From NCBI GenBank assembly GCA_022800935.1, contig JAAWRH010000008.1, positions 35,469 to 99,468 of the forward strand: DNA of 64,000 bases. The letters are read 5' to 3'. This document shows positions 1-8,538 of the stretch, piece by piece; the first letter of the stretch is position 1; each line of letters begins with the position of its first letter. The notes beneath the pieces were generated by a model. The model saw nothing but the letters and a program-made list of their open reading frames with translations. It was not told the DNA's origin and did no database searches. This DNA comes from Oscillospiraceae bacterium (GTDB taxonomy: Bacteria; Bacillota; Clostridia; Oscillospirales; Ruminococcaceae). A program made the translations under genes and the position numbers.

Positions 1-840
1 GCGGGAAAACCGCTTGTCCACCAGGAAGATATCCCCCCACACCGTCACCCTGCCGCTGTCCTGGTTGATGCTGTCCAGGCGCACAGGGGTGTCCCGGACC
101 GCCTTGCCCATAAAGACGGTCATCGTATCCGGCTCAACGGGAAGACCGGTAATGTCAAAGGTCACGCGCATGGTCTGCCTCTCCCCCATGATGGGGCCGC
201 GGCGGGAGCTGCGCCGCCTTCCCTCCCCGCTCCCGCCGGAATATGGGGCGGGGGCGGCGGAGGCAGAGGGTCTGGAGGGAGGAGGCGGACTGCCCGCTTC
301 CGGCGGAAGGGCGTAAAAGCCCTCCGGCGGCGGTTCGATGGCGGCAACGCTGTCCCGTTCCTCCTGAGAAAGCTCCAGCACGCCATCAAACTCCACCGGC
401 ACATCCAGGGAAAATTCCTCCTGAATCACCTGGCGGATCATACGGTCGCAGCCTATCTTTTTCAGAATGTCATAGCCGCCGTGGGAAAGGTATATCCGCA
501 GGATCCCCTCCAGGTAATCCGCATGGGCGTCGTCAAAAAAGCCGTTGACAAGGGCGCCCTGGCGCTTGACCGCCGGAATCAGCTCCGGCAGGTATTCGCT
601 GGTAAACAGCCCGGAAGGGTAACGGGGATGCAGACCGGTACGGTTCACGCCCAGCTTTTCGGTGATCTGCTGTTCCGCATAGGTGAGGACAGACCGGGCC
701 ACAAGGGCTTCAAGCCCCACCTGGATATCCAGGGTCCGGCCGGCCTTGTTCGCCTGTAGCCGGAGAACCCTTCCCTTCAGCAGCGCTTCGGGAAGGTCAC
801 CGGAGAGAACAGAGGAAAACAGGGTACTGAAATCTTTCAT
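1..840 (-). CDS. polC: DNA polymerase III PolC-type alpha subunit, N-terminal 280 residues (cut by window edge)
   Basis: This reading frame is open from an ATG at 840 to the left edge, so only the first 280 codons are visible. The last visible stretch, with the pattern M-G-x(8)-R-x-L-D-S-I and then V-x-V-x-G-x-x-F-x-V, matches the segment just before the OB-fold of Gram-positive PolC, the replicative leading-strand polymerase. Residues 1-170 look like the poorly conserved PolC N-terminal domain. About residues 185-215 are a Pro/Ala/Ser/Gly-rich linker followed by an Arg-rich patch. A GGAGGC site lies about 10 bases upstream of the ATG. The polymerase, exonuclease and PHP domains lie outside the window, so intactness cannot be judged. 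It follows fabV on the same strand by 38 bases. Confidence 0.85.
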   Translation of the reverse strand, partial: MKDFSTLFSSVLSGDLPEALLKGRVLRLQANKAGRTLDIQVGLEALVARSVLTYAEQQITEKLGVNRTGLHPRYPSGLFTSEYLPELIPAVKRQGALVNGFFDDAHADYLEGILRIYLSHGGYDILKKIGCDRMIRQVIQEEFSLDVPVEFDGVLELSQEERDSVAAIEPPPEGFYALPPEAGSPPPPSRPSASAAPAPYSGGSGEGRRRSSRRGPIMGERQTMRVTFDITGLPVEPDTMTVFMGKAVRDTPVRLDSINQDSGRVTVWGDIFLVDKRFSR

Positions 841-878
841 AACGCCTTACGCCTCCAAAACAAACCGTCAGGACTGCC

Positions 879-2069
879 TCAATTTACGCTTGGGATGGCC
901 ATTTCCGGGGAAATATCCGCGGAATAATCCACCCCGTCCACCTCAAAGCCGAACAGGTTGTAAAAGTCCTTCCAATACCCCTTGATATCTGCCAGCTCCT
1001 CCAGGTTTTCCGTGCAGACAGCGGGCCAGTTCTTTTCGATTTCTCTCTGTATCTCCGGTCTCAGCTCCCAGTCGTCCACCCTAAGGCGGCCTTCCCCGTC
1101 CAGAACCGGCATATTTTCAAGGTTAAATAGCTTTTCCCGGAACAGCCGGTCCATCTGGGCGATGCAGTCCTCGTGGATTCCCTTCTCCTTCATCAGCCTG
1201 AACAGCAGGGTGATATAGAGGGGGACCACCGGAATGGCCGCGCTGGACTGGGTGACAAGGGCCTTGTTTACCGACACATAGGCGGAGCCGCTGATCCCTG
1301 CCAGCCGCTCGCTGATCTTCTTTGCGGTGGCTTCCAGATCCTCCTTGGCCATGCCGATGGTTCCGCTGCGGTACAGCGGGTAGGTCACCTCCGGCCCGAT
1401 ATAGGAATAGGCCACGGTTCTGGCGTTCTGCTCCAGGACGCCCGCATTGGCCAGGGCATCCATCCACAGTGCCCAATCCTCGCCCCCCATGACCTTGATA
1501 GTGTCGTGAATCTCCTGTTCGCTGGCGGGCTGGACAGAGACCGGGACAATGGCGCGGGTCTTCAGGTCGATGGTCTTGTCGGAATACGCCCTGCCGATGG
1601 GCTTCAGGACAGAGGAATAGGTGTTCCCGTCTGGGGCGGTCCTCCGGGGGGCCGCGATGCTGTACACCACAAAATCCACCTTTCCCAGGCCGCTGCGGAT
1701 AAGGTCGATTACCTTCTCCTTCATCTCCTGGGAAAAGGCGTCCCCGATGAGGGTTTTTGCATACAGTCCCTCCTTCTGCGCCTCCTGCTCAAAGGCGGCG
1801 GTGTTGTACCACCCGGCGGAGGCGGTACGGCTGCCGGAGGCGGGCTTTTCAAAGCCCACGCCGATGGTTGCGGCCCTGCTGCCGAAGGCCGCCGCTATCC
1901 GGGAGGAAAGCCCATATCCGGTGGAAGCGCCCAGCACCAGCACCTTTTTCGGCCCCTTAAATTCCCCCTTGCCCTTGACAAAGGCAATCTGATTCTTTAC
2001 ATTCTGTGCGCAGCCCGCGGGGTGTGCGGTGGTGCAGATAAATCCTCTTACTTTTGGTTCGATGATCAT
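879..2069 (-). CDS. fabV: Trans-2-enoyl-CoA/ACP reductase (FabV/TER family)
   Basis: The 396-residue product has the length and architecture of the FabV/TER group, which reduces trans-2-enoyl-ACP or crotonyl-CoA with NADH in fatty-acid synthesis or butyrate-type fermentation. A Rossmann motif G-A-S-T-G-Y-G lies at residues 48-54. The family catalytic pair Tyr-x8-Lys is present as Tyr233 and Lys242. The N-terminal pattern around G-F-I-C-T-T-A-H-P is also typical. A TAGGAG site precedes the ATG. The gene sits between radC and polC on the same strand and could be cotranscribed with them, although the functions are unrelated. Whether the substrate is ACP- or CoA-bound cannot be read from the sequence. 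Confidence 0.92.
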   Translation of the reverse strand: MIIEPKVRGFICTTAHPAGCAQNVKNQIAFVKGKGEFKGPKKVLVLGASTGYGLSSRIAAAFGSRAATIGVGFEKPASGSRTASAGWYNTAAFEQEAQKEGLYAKTLIGDAFSQEMKEKVIDLIRSGLGKVDFVVYSIAAPRRTAPDGNTYSSVLKPIGRAYSDKTIDLKTRAIVPVSVQPASEQEIHDTIKVMGGEDWALWMDALANAGVLEQNARTVAYSYIGPEVTYPLYRSGTIGMAKEDLEATAKKISERLAGISGSAYVSVNKALVTQSSAAIPVVPLYITLLFRLMKEKGIHEDCIAQMDRLFREKLFNLENMPVLDGEGRLRVDDWELRPEIQREIEKNWPAVCTENLEELADIKGYWKDFYNLFGFEVDGVDYSADISPEMAIPSVN

Positions 2070-2113
2070 GTTAAAAACTCCTACATTTTATTTTTCGCGG
2101 GAGGATAAATGGT

Positions 2114-2797
2114 TTAAAAGGTCTGGAAATAGCCTTCCTCCCGCATAGAAAGGCCGTCCTGACCGGATATGATGATATGGTCTATCAGCTTGACCTCCAT
2201 CTTTTGCAGGTAGCGGTACAGCTCCTGGGTCACAATAAAGTCCGCTTTTGAGGGTGTGGTAAAGCCGTTGGGATGGTTATGGGCAATGACTGCGGCGGTT
2301 GCCCTGTGCCGCAGCAAAAGGTCCGTGACCTGGCGGATGGGAAAGGGTGTGCTGGTAACGGTTCCCTCTGAAATCATGGAATAATTGAGAAGCTGGAGGC
2401 GGCTGTTCAGGGAGAGCAGACAGCTGCACTCCACGGTTTTTCCCAGGAACTTGGGGATGAGGAATTCCTTGAGCTTTTCGGTGGTATCCAGCACCTTCAT
2501 GCCCTTGTTTTTGGAATCTATGTAACAGGCGGATAGCTCCGGAACCAGCTTGAGAAGGGAGGCGGTTACATCCCCCACACCGTCAATCTTAGTCAGGGCG
2601 TTAAAGGGGGCGTCGAACACCTTGTCAATGGTGCCAAAGGTATTGAGGAGGTCATGGGCGGTGGGGTTGACGTCCTTTCTGGGGATGGCGTAGGTCAGGA
2701 GCAATTCCAGGACCTGATGGGGTTCAAAGGAGCTCAGCCCTTCCTGAAGGAAGCGTTTCCGTAGTCTCTGGCGATGTTCGTCGTGGATATTTGCCAT
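2114..2797 (-). CDS. radC: RadC-like JAB/MPN-domain protein (UPF0758)
   Basis: A 227-residue RadC family protein. Residues 1-90 form the N-terminal helical part with a helix-hairpin-helix-like I-D-G-V-G segment at 71-75. The C-terminal MPN/JAB domain carries the metal motif H-N-H-P-N-G at 173-178, with Ser183 and Asp186 completing the JAMM set. RadC was historically linked to DNA repair, but the biochemical role of the family is unsettled. I chose the ATG at 2797 because AAAGGAG stands 8 bases upstream; the frame is open further upstream but that extension would cross the divergent promoter region and lacks a ribosome site. The gene is divergent from the Fur-family gene and upstream of fabV. 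Confidence 0.9.
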   Translation of the reverse strand: MANIHDEHRQRLRKRFLQEGLSSFEPHQVLELLLTYAIPRKDVNPTAHDLLNTFGTIDKVFDAPFNALTKIDGVGDVTASLLKLVPELSACYIDSKNKGMKVLDTTEKLKEFLIPKFLGKTVECSCLLSLNSRLQLLNYSMISEGTVTSTPFPIRQVTDLLLRHRATAAVIAHNHPNGFTTPSKADFIVTQELYRYLQKMEVKLIDHIIISGQDGLSMREEGYFQTF

Positions 2798-2914
2798 GAA
2801 AAGCACTCCTTTCCGAAAAGTCTGAAGGTAGTCCTGATATTGGTCACTGACCATTATACCACTGAAAGGGAGAAAAGTCCACAGCGCCAGCCACAGAAAA
2901 ACCCATCCCGTCAT

Positions 2915-2943
2915 TTGACACCGGCCTCCCCAGGTAGTATAAT
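2915..2943 (+). promoter_or_regulatory. Sigma-A promoter of the Fur-family gene
   Basis: A perfect consensus promoter: TTGACA at 2915-2920, a 17-base spacer, and TATAAT at 2938-2943. It stands 41 bases before the start codon of the Fur-family regulator at 2985. This is one of the strongest promoter matches in the window. The gene might repress itself, but no clear Fur/PerR dyad was seen. Confidence 0.85.
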
Positions 2944-2984
2944 AACCTATATAAAACGACTTTGACTGAAAGGCGGGAAAGTCC

Positions 2985-3404
2985 ATGAGCGATATTTTAA
3001 GAGAAAACAAGCTGAAGCGTACAAAATGCCGTATCGCGGTGCTTGCCTATCTGGAGACTGCCCAGGGCCCCGTCACTGCGGAGGGACTGTATCAGGCCCT
3101 TTCCTCCTCCGGGACCATCCACACAAGCCTGTCCACCGTCTACCGCACAGTAGGGGCCCTTTCGGAAAAAGGGCTGCTTTTAAAGAGTGCCGGGGCGGAC
3201 GGGGTGATTCACTACCAGCTCAACAACAGCCGCCACTGTCACTATCTCATCTGCACCGATTGCAGCCAGGTAGTACCGGTGGACGGGTGTCCCCTCCATG
3301 TGCTGGAGGAATCCCTGTCCCAGTCAACCGGCTATCACATCACCGGGCACCATCTGGAGTTTTTTGGGCTCTGTCCCCAGTGCGCCCAGCGGAAGAAAAA
3401 ATAG
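2985..3404 (+). CDS. Fur-family metal- or peroxide-responsive repressor
   Basis: A 139-residue Fur superfamily regulator. Residues about 8-75 form the winged helix, with the recognition segment around S-L-S-T-V-Y-R-T-V at 48-56. The dimerisation domain has His84 and His86, and two CxxC pairs at Cys90/93 and Cys130/133, which are the structural zinc site. The C-terminal pattern I-T-G-H-H-L-E-F-F-G-L-C is typical of the family. The sequence does not separate Fur (iron), PerR (peroxide) and Zur (zinc) with confidence, so no symbol is given. Translation starts at an ATG with a GGCGGGAAAG site. The gene is monocistronic: it has a consensus promoter upstream and a strong hairpin terminator downstream. 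Confidence 0.9.
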   Translation: MSDILRENKLKRTKCRIAVLAYLETAQGPVTAEGLYQALSSSGTIHTSLSTVYRTVGALSEKGLLLKSAGADGVIHYQLNNSRHCHYLICTDCSQVVPVDGCPLHVLEESLSQSTGYHITGHHLEFFGLCPQCAQRKKK

Positions 3405-3441
3405 AAGGCAATGCGCCTCTCCAACGATGAATAAAACAATA

Positions 3442-3470
3442 CAAGCTCCGGGAGCGACTCCCGGAGCTTG
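3442..3470. terminator. Bidirectional intrinsic terminator between fur-like gene and rhaA
   Basis: A perfect 13-bp stem (CAAGCTCCGGGAG and its complement) with a CGA loop. It lies between two convergent genes. It is followed by TGATTTTGT on the plus strand and by TATTGTTTTATT on the minus strand, so it can serve both. Confidence 0.8.
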
Positions 3471-3496
3471 TGATTTTGTCAGCGATGTATCCGGTA

Positions 3497-4756
3497 CTAT
3501 CTCTTGGACAGAACCTCGTTCTCATACTTTCTGGCGGCTTCCAGCCACTCCAGGCCGACGCCTGCGTTCTTCTTCTGGCAGTAGTAATCCCATACCATGC
3601 CGAAGGGAGCGGCCTTGAACTCCTGGACCATGGCGAGGCGTCCGGAGACGTCGCCCTTGGCCTCAATCTCCTTCATCAGGGCAACCGGCTGGAGGAGGGC
3701 GCTGAGGATGGCCTTTCTCACATTGCGCAGGCCGGTCATCCAGGCAACGGTACGGTTGACCGACGCATCAAAGAAGTCGGTGGCGATATAGGTGTGGTCC
3801 AGCTTGTTCAGACGGACCAGCTCCTCCATGATGGCGCGGGTCTCGTCGTCAAAGGCCACTACATGGTCGGAGTCCCAGCGAATGGGGCGGGAAACATGGA
3901 GCAGCACCTCGTTGGAGAAGGCGAACACCGCGCCCAGCTTGGCGGAAACCACCTCGGTGGGGTGATAATGTCCGGTGTCCAGGGTCATGATAATGTGGTC
4001 CACCTGCTTGCTCATCACATAACCCATGCAGAACTCATGGGAGCCGACGGTATAGCTCTCCAGGCCGATGCCGAACACCTTGGACTCGATGCCGTCGATG
4101 ACGTCCTTCACGTCCTTGGTGGCCTCAAAAATCTGGTCGTAGCTGTCCTTCAGGCGCAGTCTGGGGCCCAGGGTGTCTACAGGGAATTCCTTGTCGCCGT
4201 CCGGGGTCCAGTGGTTGATGACGCAGGGCTTGCCGGTGCGGTCCGCCAGGTACTGGCCGATTCTCCGGCAGCGGATGCCGTGCTCAATCCAGAATTTCCG
4301 GGTTTCCTCGTCTGCGGAGGAAAGGGTCCCGTTCTCGCTCTTGGGGTGGGAGAAGTAGGTGGGATTGAAGTCCAGACCAATTCCCCGTTCCACCGCCCAG
4401 TCGGCCCATTTTTCAAAGTGCCTGGGCTCGATGGCGTTGCGGTCCACAAAGGTATCCGCCTCCAGGTAGCTGGCGTGGAGGTTTACCTTCTTCGCGCCGG
4501 GGATGAATTTCATGGCAAAGTCCAGGTCCGCCCGCAGCTCGTCGGCTGTGCGCGCCTTGCCGGGATAGTTTCCGGTCGTCTGGATGCCCCCGGTGAGGGA
4601 CCCTGCGGACTTCTCAAAGCCGATGACGTCGTCCCCCTGCCAGCAGTGGATGGAAAGAGGAACCCTGTCGCAGATTTCAATCGCCTTGTCCACGTCTATG
4701 CCATACTGGGCATAGAATTCCTTTGCGGCTTCGTAGCCCTTGGAAACATCATACAT
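3497..4756 (-). CDS. rhaA: L-rhamnose isomerase
   Basis: RhaA converts L-rhamnose to L-rhamnulose in the cytoplasm. The product is 419 residues from the chosen start, the usual family length. Diagnostic stretches are present: I-H-C-W-Q-G-D near the N-terminus, D-T-G-H-Y-H-P-T-E-V-V in the metal-binding region, and R-P-I-R-W-D-S-D-H-V-V. The frame extends 10 codons further to an ATG at 4786, but AAAGGTGG is correctly placed before the ATG at 4756, which I prefer. No rhamnulokinase or aldolase neighbours are visible. The gene stands alone behind its own promoter and before a bidirectional terminator. Together with the PL22 lyase gene at 14982 it suggests use of rhamnose-containing plant polysaccharides. 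Confidence 0.95.
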   Translation of the reverse strand: MYDVSKGYEAAKEFYAQYGIDVDKAIEICDRVPLSIHCWQGDDVIGFEKSAGSLTGGIQTTGNYPGKARTADELRADLDFAMKFIPGAKKVNLHASYLEADTFVDRNAIEPRHFEKWADWAVERGIGLDFNPTYFSHPKSENGTLSSADEETRKFWIEHGIRCRRIGQYLADRTGKPCVINHWTPDGDKEFPVDTLGPRLRLKDSYDQIFEATKDVKDVIDGIESKVFGIGLESYTVGSHEFCMGYVMSKQVDHIIMTLDTGHYHPTEVVSAKLGAVFAFSNEVLLHVSRPIRWDSDHVVAFDDETRAIMEELVRLNKLDHTYIATDFFDASVNRTVAWMTGLRNVRKAILSALLQPVALMKEIEAKGDVSGRLAMVQEFKAAPFGMVWDYYCQKKNAGVGLEWLEAARKYENEVLSKR

Positions 4757-4815
4757 TGTCGCTGTACCACCTTTCAAATTGTCCATTTAGATAAATATAT
4801 ATACCCATTGAATTT

Positions 4816-4844
4816 ATTATAATGTGTATTTGTCCAAAAAACAA
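4816..4844 (-). promoter_or_regulatory. Promoter of rhaA
   Basis: On the minus strand, TTGTTT (4839-4844), a 17-base spacer and TATAAT (4816-4821), about 60 bases before the rhaA start. The -35 box is weak, which would suit an activated or catabolite-controlled gene; no activator site was recognised. Confidence 0.6.
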
Positions 4845-4908
4845 GCCTGAAACAGAGAAAATTATTGCTTATGTGCGGCGGTGTCTTGGGCGGGTTTGGG
4901 GTTTTGAT

Positions 4909-5784
4909 TTATTTTTGGTTGGCGAGCTTTCGGATTTCTTCCCTGGTAAACCGGTACTTCTTATCACAGAAATGGCACTCCACCTGGGTGATCTCCTGCT
5001 CCTGGGCCATCTGCTCCAGTTCTTCATTCCCCAGGCTGCGCAGCGCCCGCTCTACCCGCTCCCGACTGCAATCGCACCGGTAAACCGCCCGCTGTTCATC
5101 CAGCAGCTCCGGGGAAAACCTGTCCAGCGCCCTGCGGCATATCTCCTCCGGCGTCACCCCATCCGCTATCATCCGGGAGACCGGCGGCATGGCCTCAATG
5201 TTCTTCTCCAGCCGGTCGATGATTCCCTCCTCCGCCCCCGGCAGAAGCTGTACCAGGAATCCCCCTGCGGCCTGTACCGTCAGATCCGGGTTGACCAGCA
5301 CCCCAAGGGCGCAGACCGTGGGCGTCTGCTCGCTGGCCGCAAAGTAATTGGTGATGTCCTCGGCAATCTCCCCGGAGACAATGGGCGTCTGCCCGATATA
5401 CGGCTCCTTCATTCCCAGGTCCTTTATTACGGTCAGGGTGCCCGTCTTCCCCACCGCGCCGGAAACATCCAGCTTGCCGTATTGGTTCAGGGGCAGCTCC
5501 ACCACCGGGTTGCCTGTATACGCCTTTACGTTCCCGCGGGAATCCGCCACCGCAATCATTGCCTCCGCCGGTCCGTCCCCGGCCAGGCGAAGGGTTACGG
5601 TGTCCTTCTCCCCCTTGAGCAGGTTCCCCATCATGGAGGCGGCTGTGAGCAGCCTCCCCAGTGCAGCGGTCATCACCGCCGAGGTTCTGTGGTACTGCTC
5701 CGCCTGGGCGGCCATATCGGTAGAATCCACCGCCATGCAGAATGCCCCGCCGTCCTGGGAGATCATCCTCACCATGTTTCCCAT
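4909..5784 (-). CDS. hslO: Hsp33 redox-regulated chaperone
   Basis: A 291-residue Hsp33, the family length. The zinc-thiolate switch at the C-terminus is intact: a Cys-x-Cys pair (C-D-C-S-R-E-R) followed about 30 residues later by Cys-x-x-Cys (C-H-F-C-D-K-K-Y). In the reduced cell these cysteines bind zinc; oxidation releases the metal and activates holdase function. The core domain shows the typical A-x-G-R-x-L-T-A-A and G-E-I-A-E-D-I-T-x-Y-F motifs. The frame reaches an ATG at 5811, but AAGGA is better placed for the ATG at 5784. It is third in the group yerC-methyltransferase-hslO, with 49 bases after the methyltransferase stop. Confidence 0.94.
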   Translation of the reverse strand: MGNMVRMISQDGGAFCMAVDSTDMAAQAEQYHRTSAVMTAALGRLLTAASMMGNLLKGEKDTVTLRLAGDGPAEAMIAVADSRGNVKAYTGNPVVELPLNQYGKLDVSGAVGKTGTLTVIKDLGMKEPYIGQTPIVSGEIAEDITNYFAASEQTPTVCALGVLVNPDLTVQAAGGFLVQLLPGAEEGIIDRLEKNIEAMPPVSRMIADGVTPEEICRRALDRFSPELLDEQRAVYRCDCSRERVERALRSLGNEELEQMAQEQEITQVECHFCDKKYRFTREEIRKLANQK

Positions 5785-5833
5785 ATTTTTCCAATCCTTC
5801 CATACATACAATTTGCAGCGCCAAAACCGCCCC

Positions 5834-6589
5834 CTACCGGGGGTTTGGCTGGAGCGCCGCGTATATCAGCCTCTGGGACGTTCCGGCGGGAGGGTTAAAT
5901 GTATCGTCCCCGTACACCGCCAGCAGCTTCATCCCGCTTTTCTCGATGAACTCCAGTATCTGCTCGTGGGAATAAGCGCGTTCGGAAAAGCTCTCGGTGT
6001 ACCGCCGGTACCCTTCCCCCTCCTCCTGGGCAAAGATATCCAGGGAGATGTCCACCGTCTCCCCGTCCTCGCAGGCGTTCTGCCAGACGCAGTAAAGGTC
6101 CCCAAAGTCATAGACAAAGGTCTGCCCCGCCAGAATCTCCCTGTGCTTGTATAGACTGTTGACATCAAAAAGAAATACGCCCCCCGGCGCAAGGAACAGG
6201 GACACCCGGTCGAATACCTGCTGCACTGTCCCGGCATCGGTGATGTGGTTGAGGCTGTCCAGGGCGCAGACGGCGGCGTCAACGGTTCCATACAGGTCCA
6301 GCCCGTCCATGTCCTGACACAGAAACAGGACGTCCGCCTGCTGCCGGAGCTTTTTTTCCATCGCCTCGGCAAGCATATCCGGAGAACCGTCCACCCCGAT
6401 CACATCATACCCCAGCCGGGCCAGCTCCAGGGAGAGGGAACCGGTTCCGCAGGCCAGGTCCAGCACCAGCTCCGCCGGGCGGGCGGCCCACCGGCGGATT
6501 AACTCGTCAAAATACGCCGCCCGCGCGGGATAGCCCACATTTTCCGTCAGCCGGTCATAAAAGCAGGAAAAACCGCCGTAGCCCGCCAT
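5834..6589 (-). CDS. Class I SAM-dependent methyltransferase
   Basis: A 251-residue class I methyltransferase. Motif I is L-D-L-A-C-G-T-G-S at about 43-51, followed by an acidic strand end (V-I-G-V-D-G-S), and motif IV has A-A-V-C-A-L-D-S-L-N-H. The N-terminal Y-G-G-F-S-C-F-Y-D-R-L-T resembles the YqeM-like group of Firmicutes, whose substrate I cannot name. Its ATG overlaps the stop codon of yerC as TAATG, so the two are translationally coupled. It is followed by hslO. A small-molecule or translation-linked substrate is equally possible. Confidence 0.8.
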   Translation of the reverse strand: MAGYGGFSCFYDRLTENVGYPARAAYFDELIRRWAARPAELVLDLACGTGSLSLELARLGYDVIGVDGSPDMLAEAMEKKLRQQADVLFLCQDMDGLDLYGTVDAAVCALDSLNHITDAGTVQQVFDRVSLFLAPGGVFLFDVNSLYKHREILAGQTFVYDFGDLYCVWQNACEDGETVDISLDIFAQEEGEGYRRYTESFSERAYSHEQILEFIEKSGMKLLAVYGDDTFNPPAGTSQRLIYAALQPNPR

Positions 6590-6876
6590 TACTTGCCCAA
6601 CCTTTCAAACACCGTTTTATACCCGTCGCAGCCATAGCTGAGGGAGCGGTTCACCCTGCTGATGGTTGCGGTGCTGGCGCCCGTCTCCTCGACAATTTCG
6701 CTGTAGACCTTGTGATCGCTGAGCATTTTGGCAACCTGGATGCGCTGGGACAGGGCCTTCAGCTCCTGGACTGTACACAAATCCTCAAAAAAATCATAAC
6801 ACTCTTCCATGGTTTCCAGCTTGAGAATCGCCTGAAACAGGAACTCCACCGGAAGCTCCCTGATTTTGCTGTTCAT
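6589..6876 (-). CDS. yerC: YerC/YecD-type TrpR-superfamily DNA-binding protein
   Basis: A 95-residue protein of the small TrpR-related family found in Firmicutes. The helix-turn-helix region is V-Y-S-E-I-V-E-E-T-G-A-S-T-A-T-I-S-R-V-N-R, near residues 61-81. The preceding stretch E-L-K-A-L-S-Q-R-I-Q-V-A-K-M-L is the typical dimer helix. The target and ligand of this family are poorly known. The start at 6876 has GAGGAG 9 bases upstream; an ATG seven codons earlier lacks a site. It overlaps the methyltransferase by one base and heads that group. Confidence 0.85.
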   Translation of the reverse strand: MNSKIRELPVEFLFQAILKLETMEECYDFFEDLCTVQELKALSQRIQVAKMLSDHKVYSEIVEETGASTATISRVNRSLSYGCDGYKTVFERLGK

Positions 6877-6909
6877 GTCACTTTCTCCTCGTATCATGTA
6901 ATAATATCA

Positions 6910-6923
6910 TCTGCCTTGGCAGA
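6910..6923. terminator. Short palindrome after the Uma2 gene
   Basis: TCTGCC-TT-GGCAGA forms a 6-bp hairpin directly after the Uma2-type stop codon. On the minus strand it is followed by ATGATATTATTACAT, which is not a good U-tract, so it may be a weak terminator or a protein site in front of yerC. Confidence 0.3.
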
Positions 6924-7490
6924 CTATGGAACCTTGTAGAAGATATCGTCCAGGTAAATGTCGAAATCGTCGTACAGACAGCAGTTGAAATGGGTCACAA
7001 CCGCCTGCCGCTCCTCCTCGGTCATCCTCTTCAGCTCCCAGTCGGCAAAAAAGGTGTAGGTGTCGTGGAAAACAAATTCACCCTGTCCATTGCTTCGGAA
7101 AACGTCGATGATTTTGTCGTTTGGACTGACAGTCCAATATTCCCGGACGCCGCTCTTAGCGTAAACGTCCTTTTTATGCGTCCGGTCAACCTTTGCCGTG
7201 CTGGGGGAGAGTATCTCCACCACCAGGTCCGGCGCGCCGTGTATCCCGTCGAACTTAATCTTATCCGGGTCGCAGACCACCATAAAGTCCGGGATAAACT
7301 CATCCTCCTCCGTGAGATAAACCAGCTCCCCGTCGCCGAAGGGCTCACAGGTTTTCCCCTGCAAGTAGTTCCAGAAGATTCCCAGAATATTGCGTGAAAT
7401 TCGGTTATGATTCGACGCCGTTGGGGACATGGCCACCATCCTGCCGCCGATCAGCTCCTCTTTTTGGTCGATTTTATAGACCTCTGACAT
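6924..7490 (-). CDS. Uma2-family (DUF820) restriction-endonuclease-fold protein
   Basis: A 188-residue Uma2 domain protein. The core shows the family pattern: E-L-I-G-G-R-M-V-A-M-S-P near the N-terminus, a P-D-F-M-V-V strand, then P-D-L-V-V-E-I-L-S-P-S-T and a later R-E-Y-W-T-V. These supply the PD-(D/E)xK-like acidic residues. Biological functions of Uma2 proteins are mostly unknown; they are very abundant in some phyla as stand-alone genes and no nuclease role should be assumed. AAAGGAGGAG precedes the chosen ATG; two upstream ATGs in the frame lie within or before the ribosome site. It is separate from yerC and divergent from the ABC block. Confidence 0.85.
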   Translation of the reverse strand: MSEVYKIDQKEELIGGRMVAMSPTASNHNRISRNILGIFWNYLQGKTCEPFGDGELVYLTEEDEFIPDFMVVCDPDKIKFDGIHGAPDLVVEILSPSTAKVDRTHKKDVYAKSGVREYWTVSPNDKIIDVFRSNGQGEFVFHDTYTFFADWELKRMTEEERQAVVTHFNCCLYDDFDIYLDDIFYKVP

Positions 7491-7525
7491 TTTGCTCCTC
7501 CTTTGCATCGCAATCACTTACCTTT

Positions 7526-7554
7526 ATTTTACCATTGTGAAGCGTAAAAGTAAA
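7526..7554 (-). promoter_or_regulatory. Candidate promoter of the Uma2 gene
   Basis: On the minus strand, TTTACT (7549-7554), 17 bases, TAAAAT (7526-7531), 35 bases before the start codon. The match is moderate and no regulator site was seen. Confidence 0.4.
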
Positions 7555-7674
7555 GGGGTTCTTTCATTCCTTCAAAACAATATACAATCTCCATGAGAAC
7601 TCCATAAAACAGCCTTATCCTCAAATAGGACAGCAAAGCTGCCCCTTATTCTCGCAGACGAAAGGAAGATTCTC

Positions 7675-8538
7675 ATGGAAATCCAAATGCGTTCCCTGTC
7701 CATGGTCTACCCCAACGGCAAAAAAGCCCTGGATAACGTGGACCTGTCCCTGACCAACCCAAATCTCATCGGCCTCCTGGGCCCCAACGGGGCGGGCAAA
7801 ACCACCCTGATGAAGCTTTTGACCAACGCCCTCCTGCCCACCGGCGGGACCATCACCTTTGACGGCGCGCCGCTGGCCGCAAGGGAACAGGAATTAAAAT
7901 CCCGGCTGGGCTATCTCCCCCAATCCTTCGGCCTGTTCGACGAGCTCTCCGTCTGGGAATTCCTCGACTATATGTCCGCCCTGAAGGGAATCTCCGGCAG
8001 CAAAGCCGCAATCGAAAGGGCCCTTGCCGATACCAACCTTCTCCCCCAGAGGAAGTCGAAAATCCGAACCCTTTCCGGCGGCCAGCGCCAACGGGTGGGC
8101 ATCGCCCAGGCGCTGCTGGGAAACCCGGAATTTCTGATTCTGGACGAGCCCACCGTCGGCCTGGACCCTGAGGAACGGGTCAATTTCCGCAACCTGTTCT
8201 CCCGGACTGCCCAGAACAAGCTTGTCCTCCTCTCCACCCACATTATTGAGGACGTTCAGTCGGTGTGCAACCGGTTTATCCTCCTGGGCGGTGGACGCAT
8301 CCTCTTTGACGGAAAGCCGGAGGACCTGATTTCCCTGGCCCAGGGCCACGTGGGAACGGTTCGGGAGGAAGCGCGGTTGTCAGAGTGCAAAGCCGCTGTC
8401 ACCTCCCGCATCCACACCGCCAAGGGCGTTGTCTGCCGCATTGTGGCGGAACAGCTCCCCGACTTTGCCGTCCTCGCCGAGCCCACCCTGGAGGACGCTT
8501 ACCTCTACCTGATGGAACGGGAGGGCGGAAAGCTATGA
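7675..8538 (+). CDS. ABC transporter ATP-binding protein (first export unit)
   Basis: A 287-residue ABC ATPase of the ABC-2/drug-exporter type. Walker A is G-P-N-G-A-G-K-T-T at 39-47, the signature is L-S-G-G-Q-R-Q-R, and Walker B is L-I-L-D-E-P-T-V-G-L-D. The switch histidine is in L-S-T-H-I-I-E. About 70 C-terminal residues form an accessory domain. The stop codon overlaps the start of the permease-peptidase gene as ATGA, so the ATPase and permease are translationally coupled and almost surely form one transporter. AAAGGAAG stands 7 bases before the ATG. The substrate is unknown; fusion of the next protein to a peptidase suggests peptide export or processing. Confidence 0.92.
   Translation: MEIQMRSLSMVYPNGKKALDNVDLSLTNPNLIGLLGPNGAGKTTLMKLLTNALLPTGGTITFDGAPLAAREQELKSRLGYLPQSFGLFDELSVWEFLDYMSALKGISGSKAAIERALADTNLLPQRKSKIRTLSGGQRQRVGIAQALLGNPEFLILDEPTVGLDPEERVNFRNLFSRTAQNKLVLLSTHIIEDVQSVCNRFILLGGGRILFDGKPEDLISLAQGHVGTVREEARLSECKAAVTSRIHTAKGVVCRIVAEQLPDFAVLAEPTLEDAYLYLMEREGGKL

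Noticed and set aside
3470..4822. Long plus-strand open frame opposite rhaA
   Set aside because: Antisense shadow: the minus-strand product is an unmistakable RhaA, and the plus-strand translation has no recognisable domain or ribosome site.
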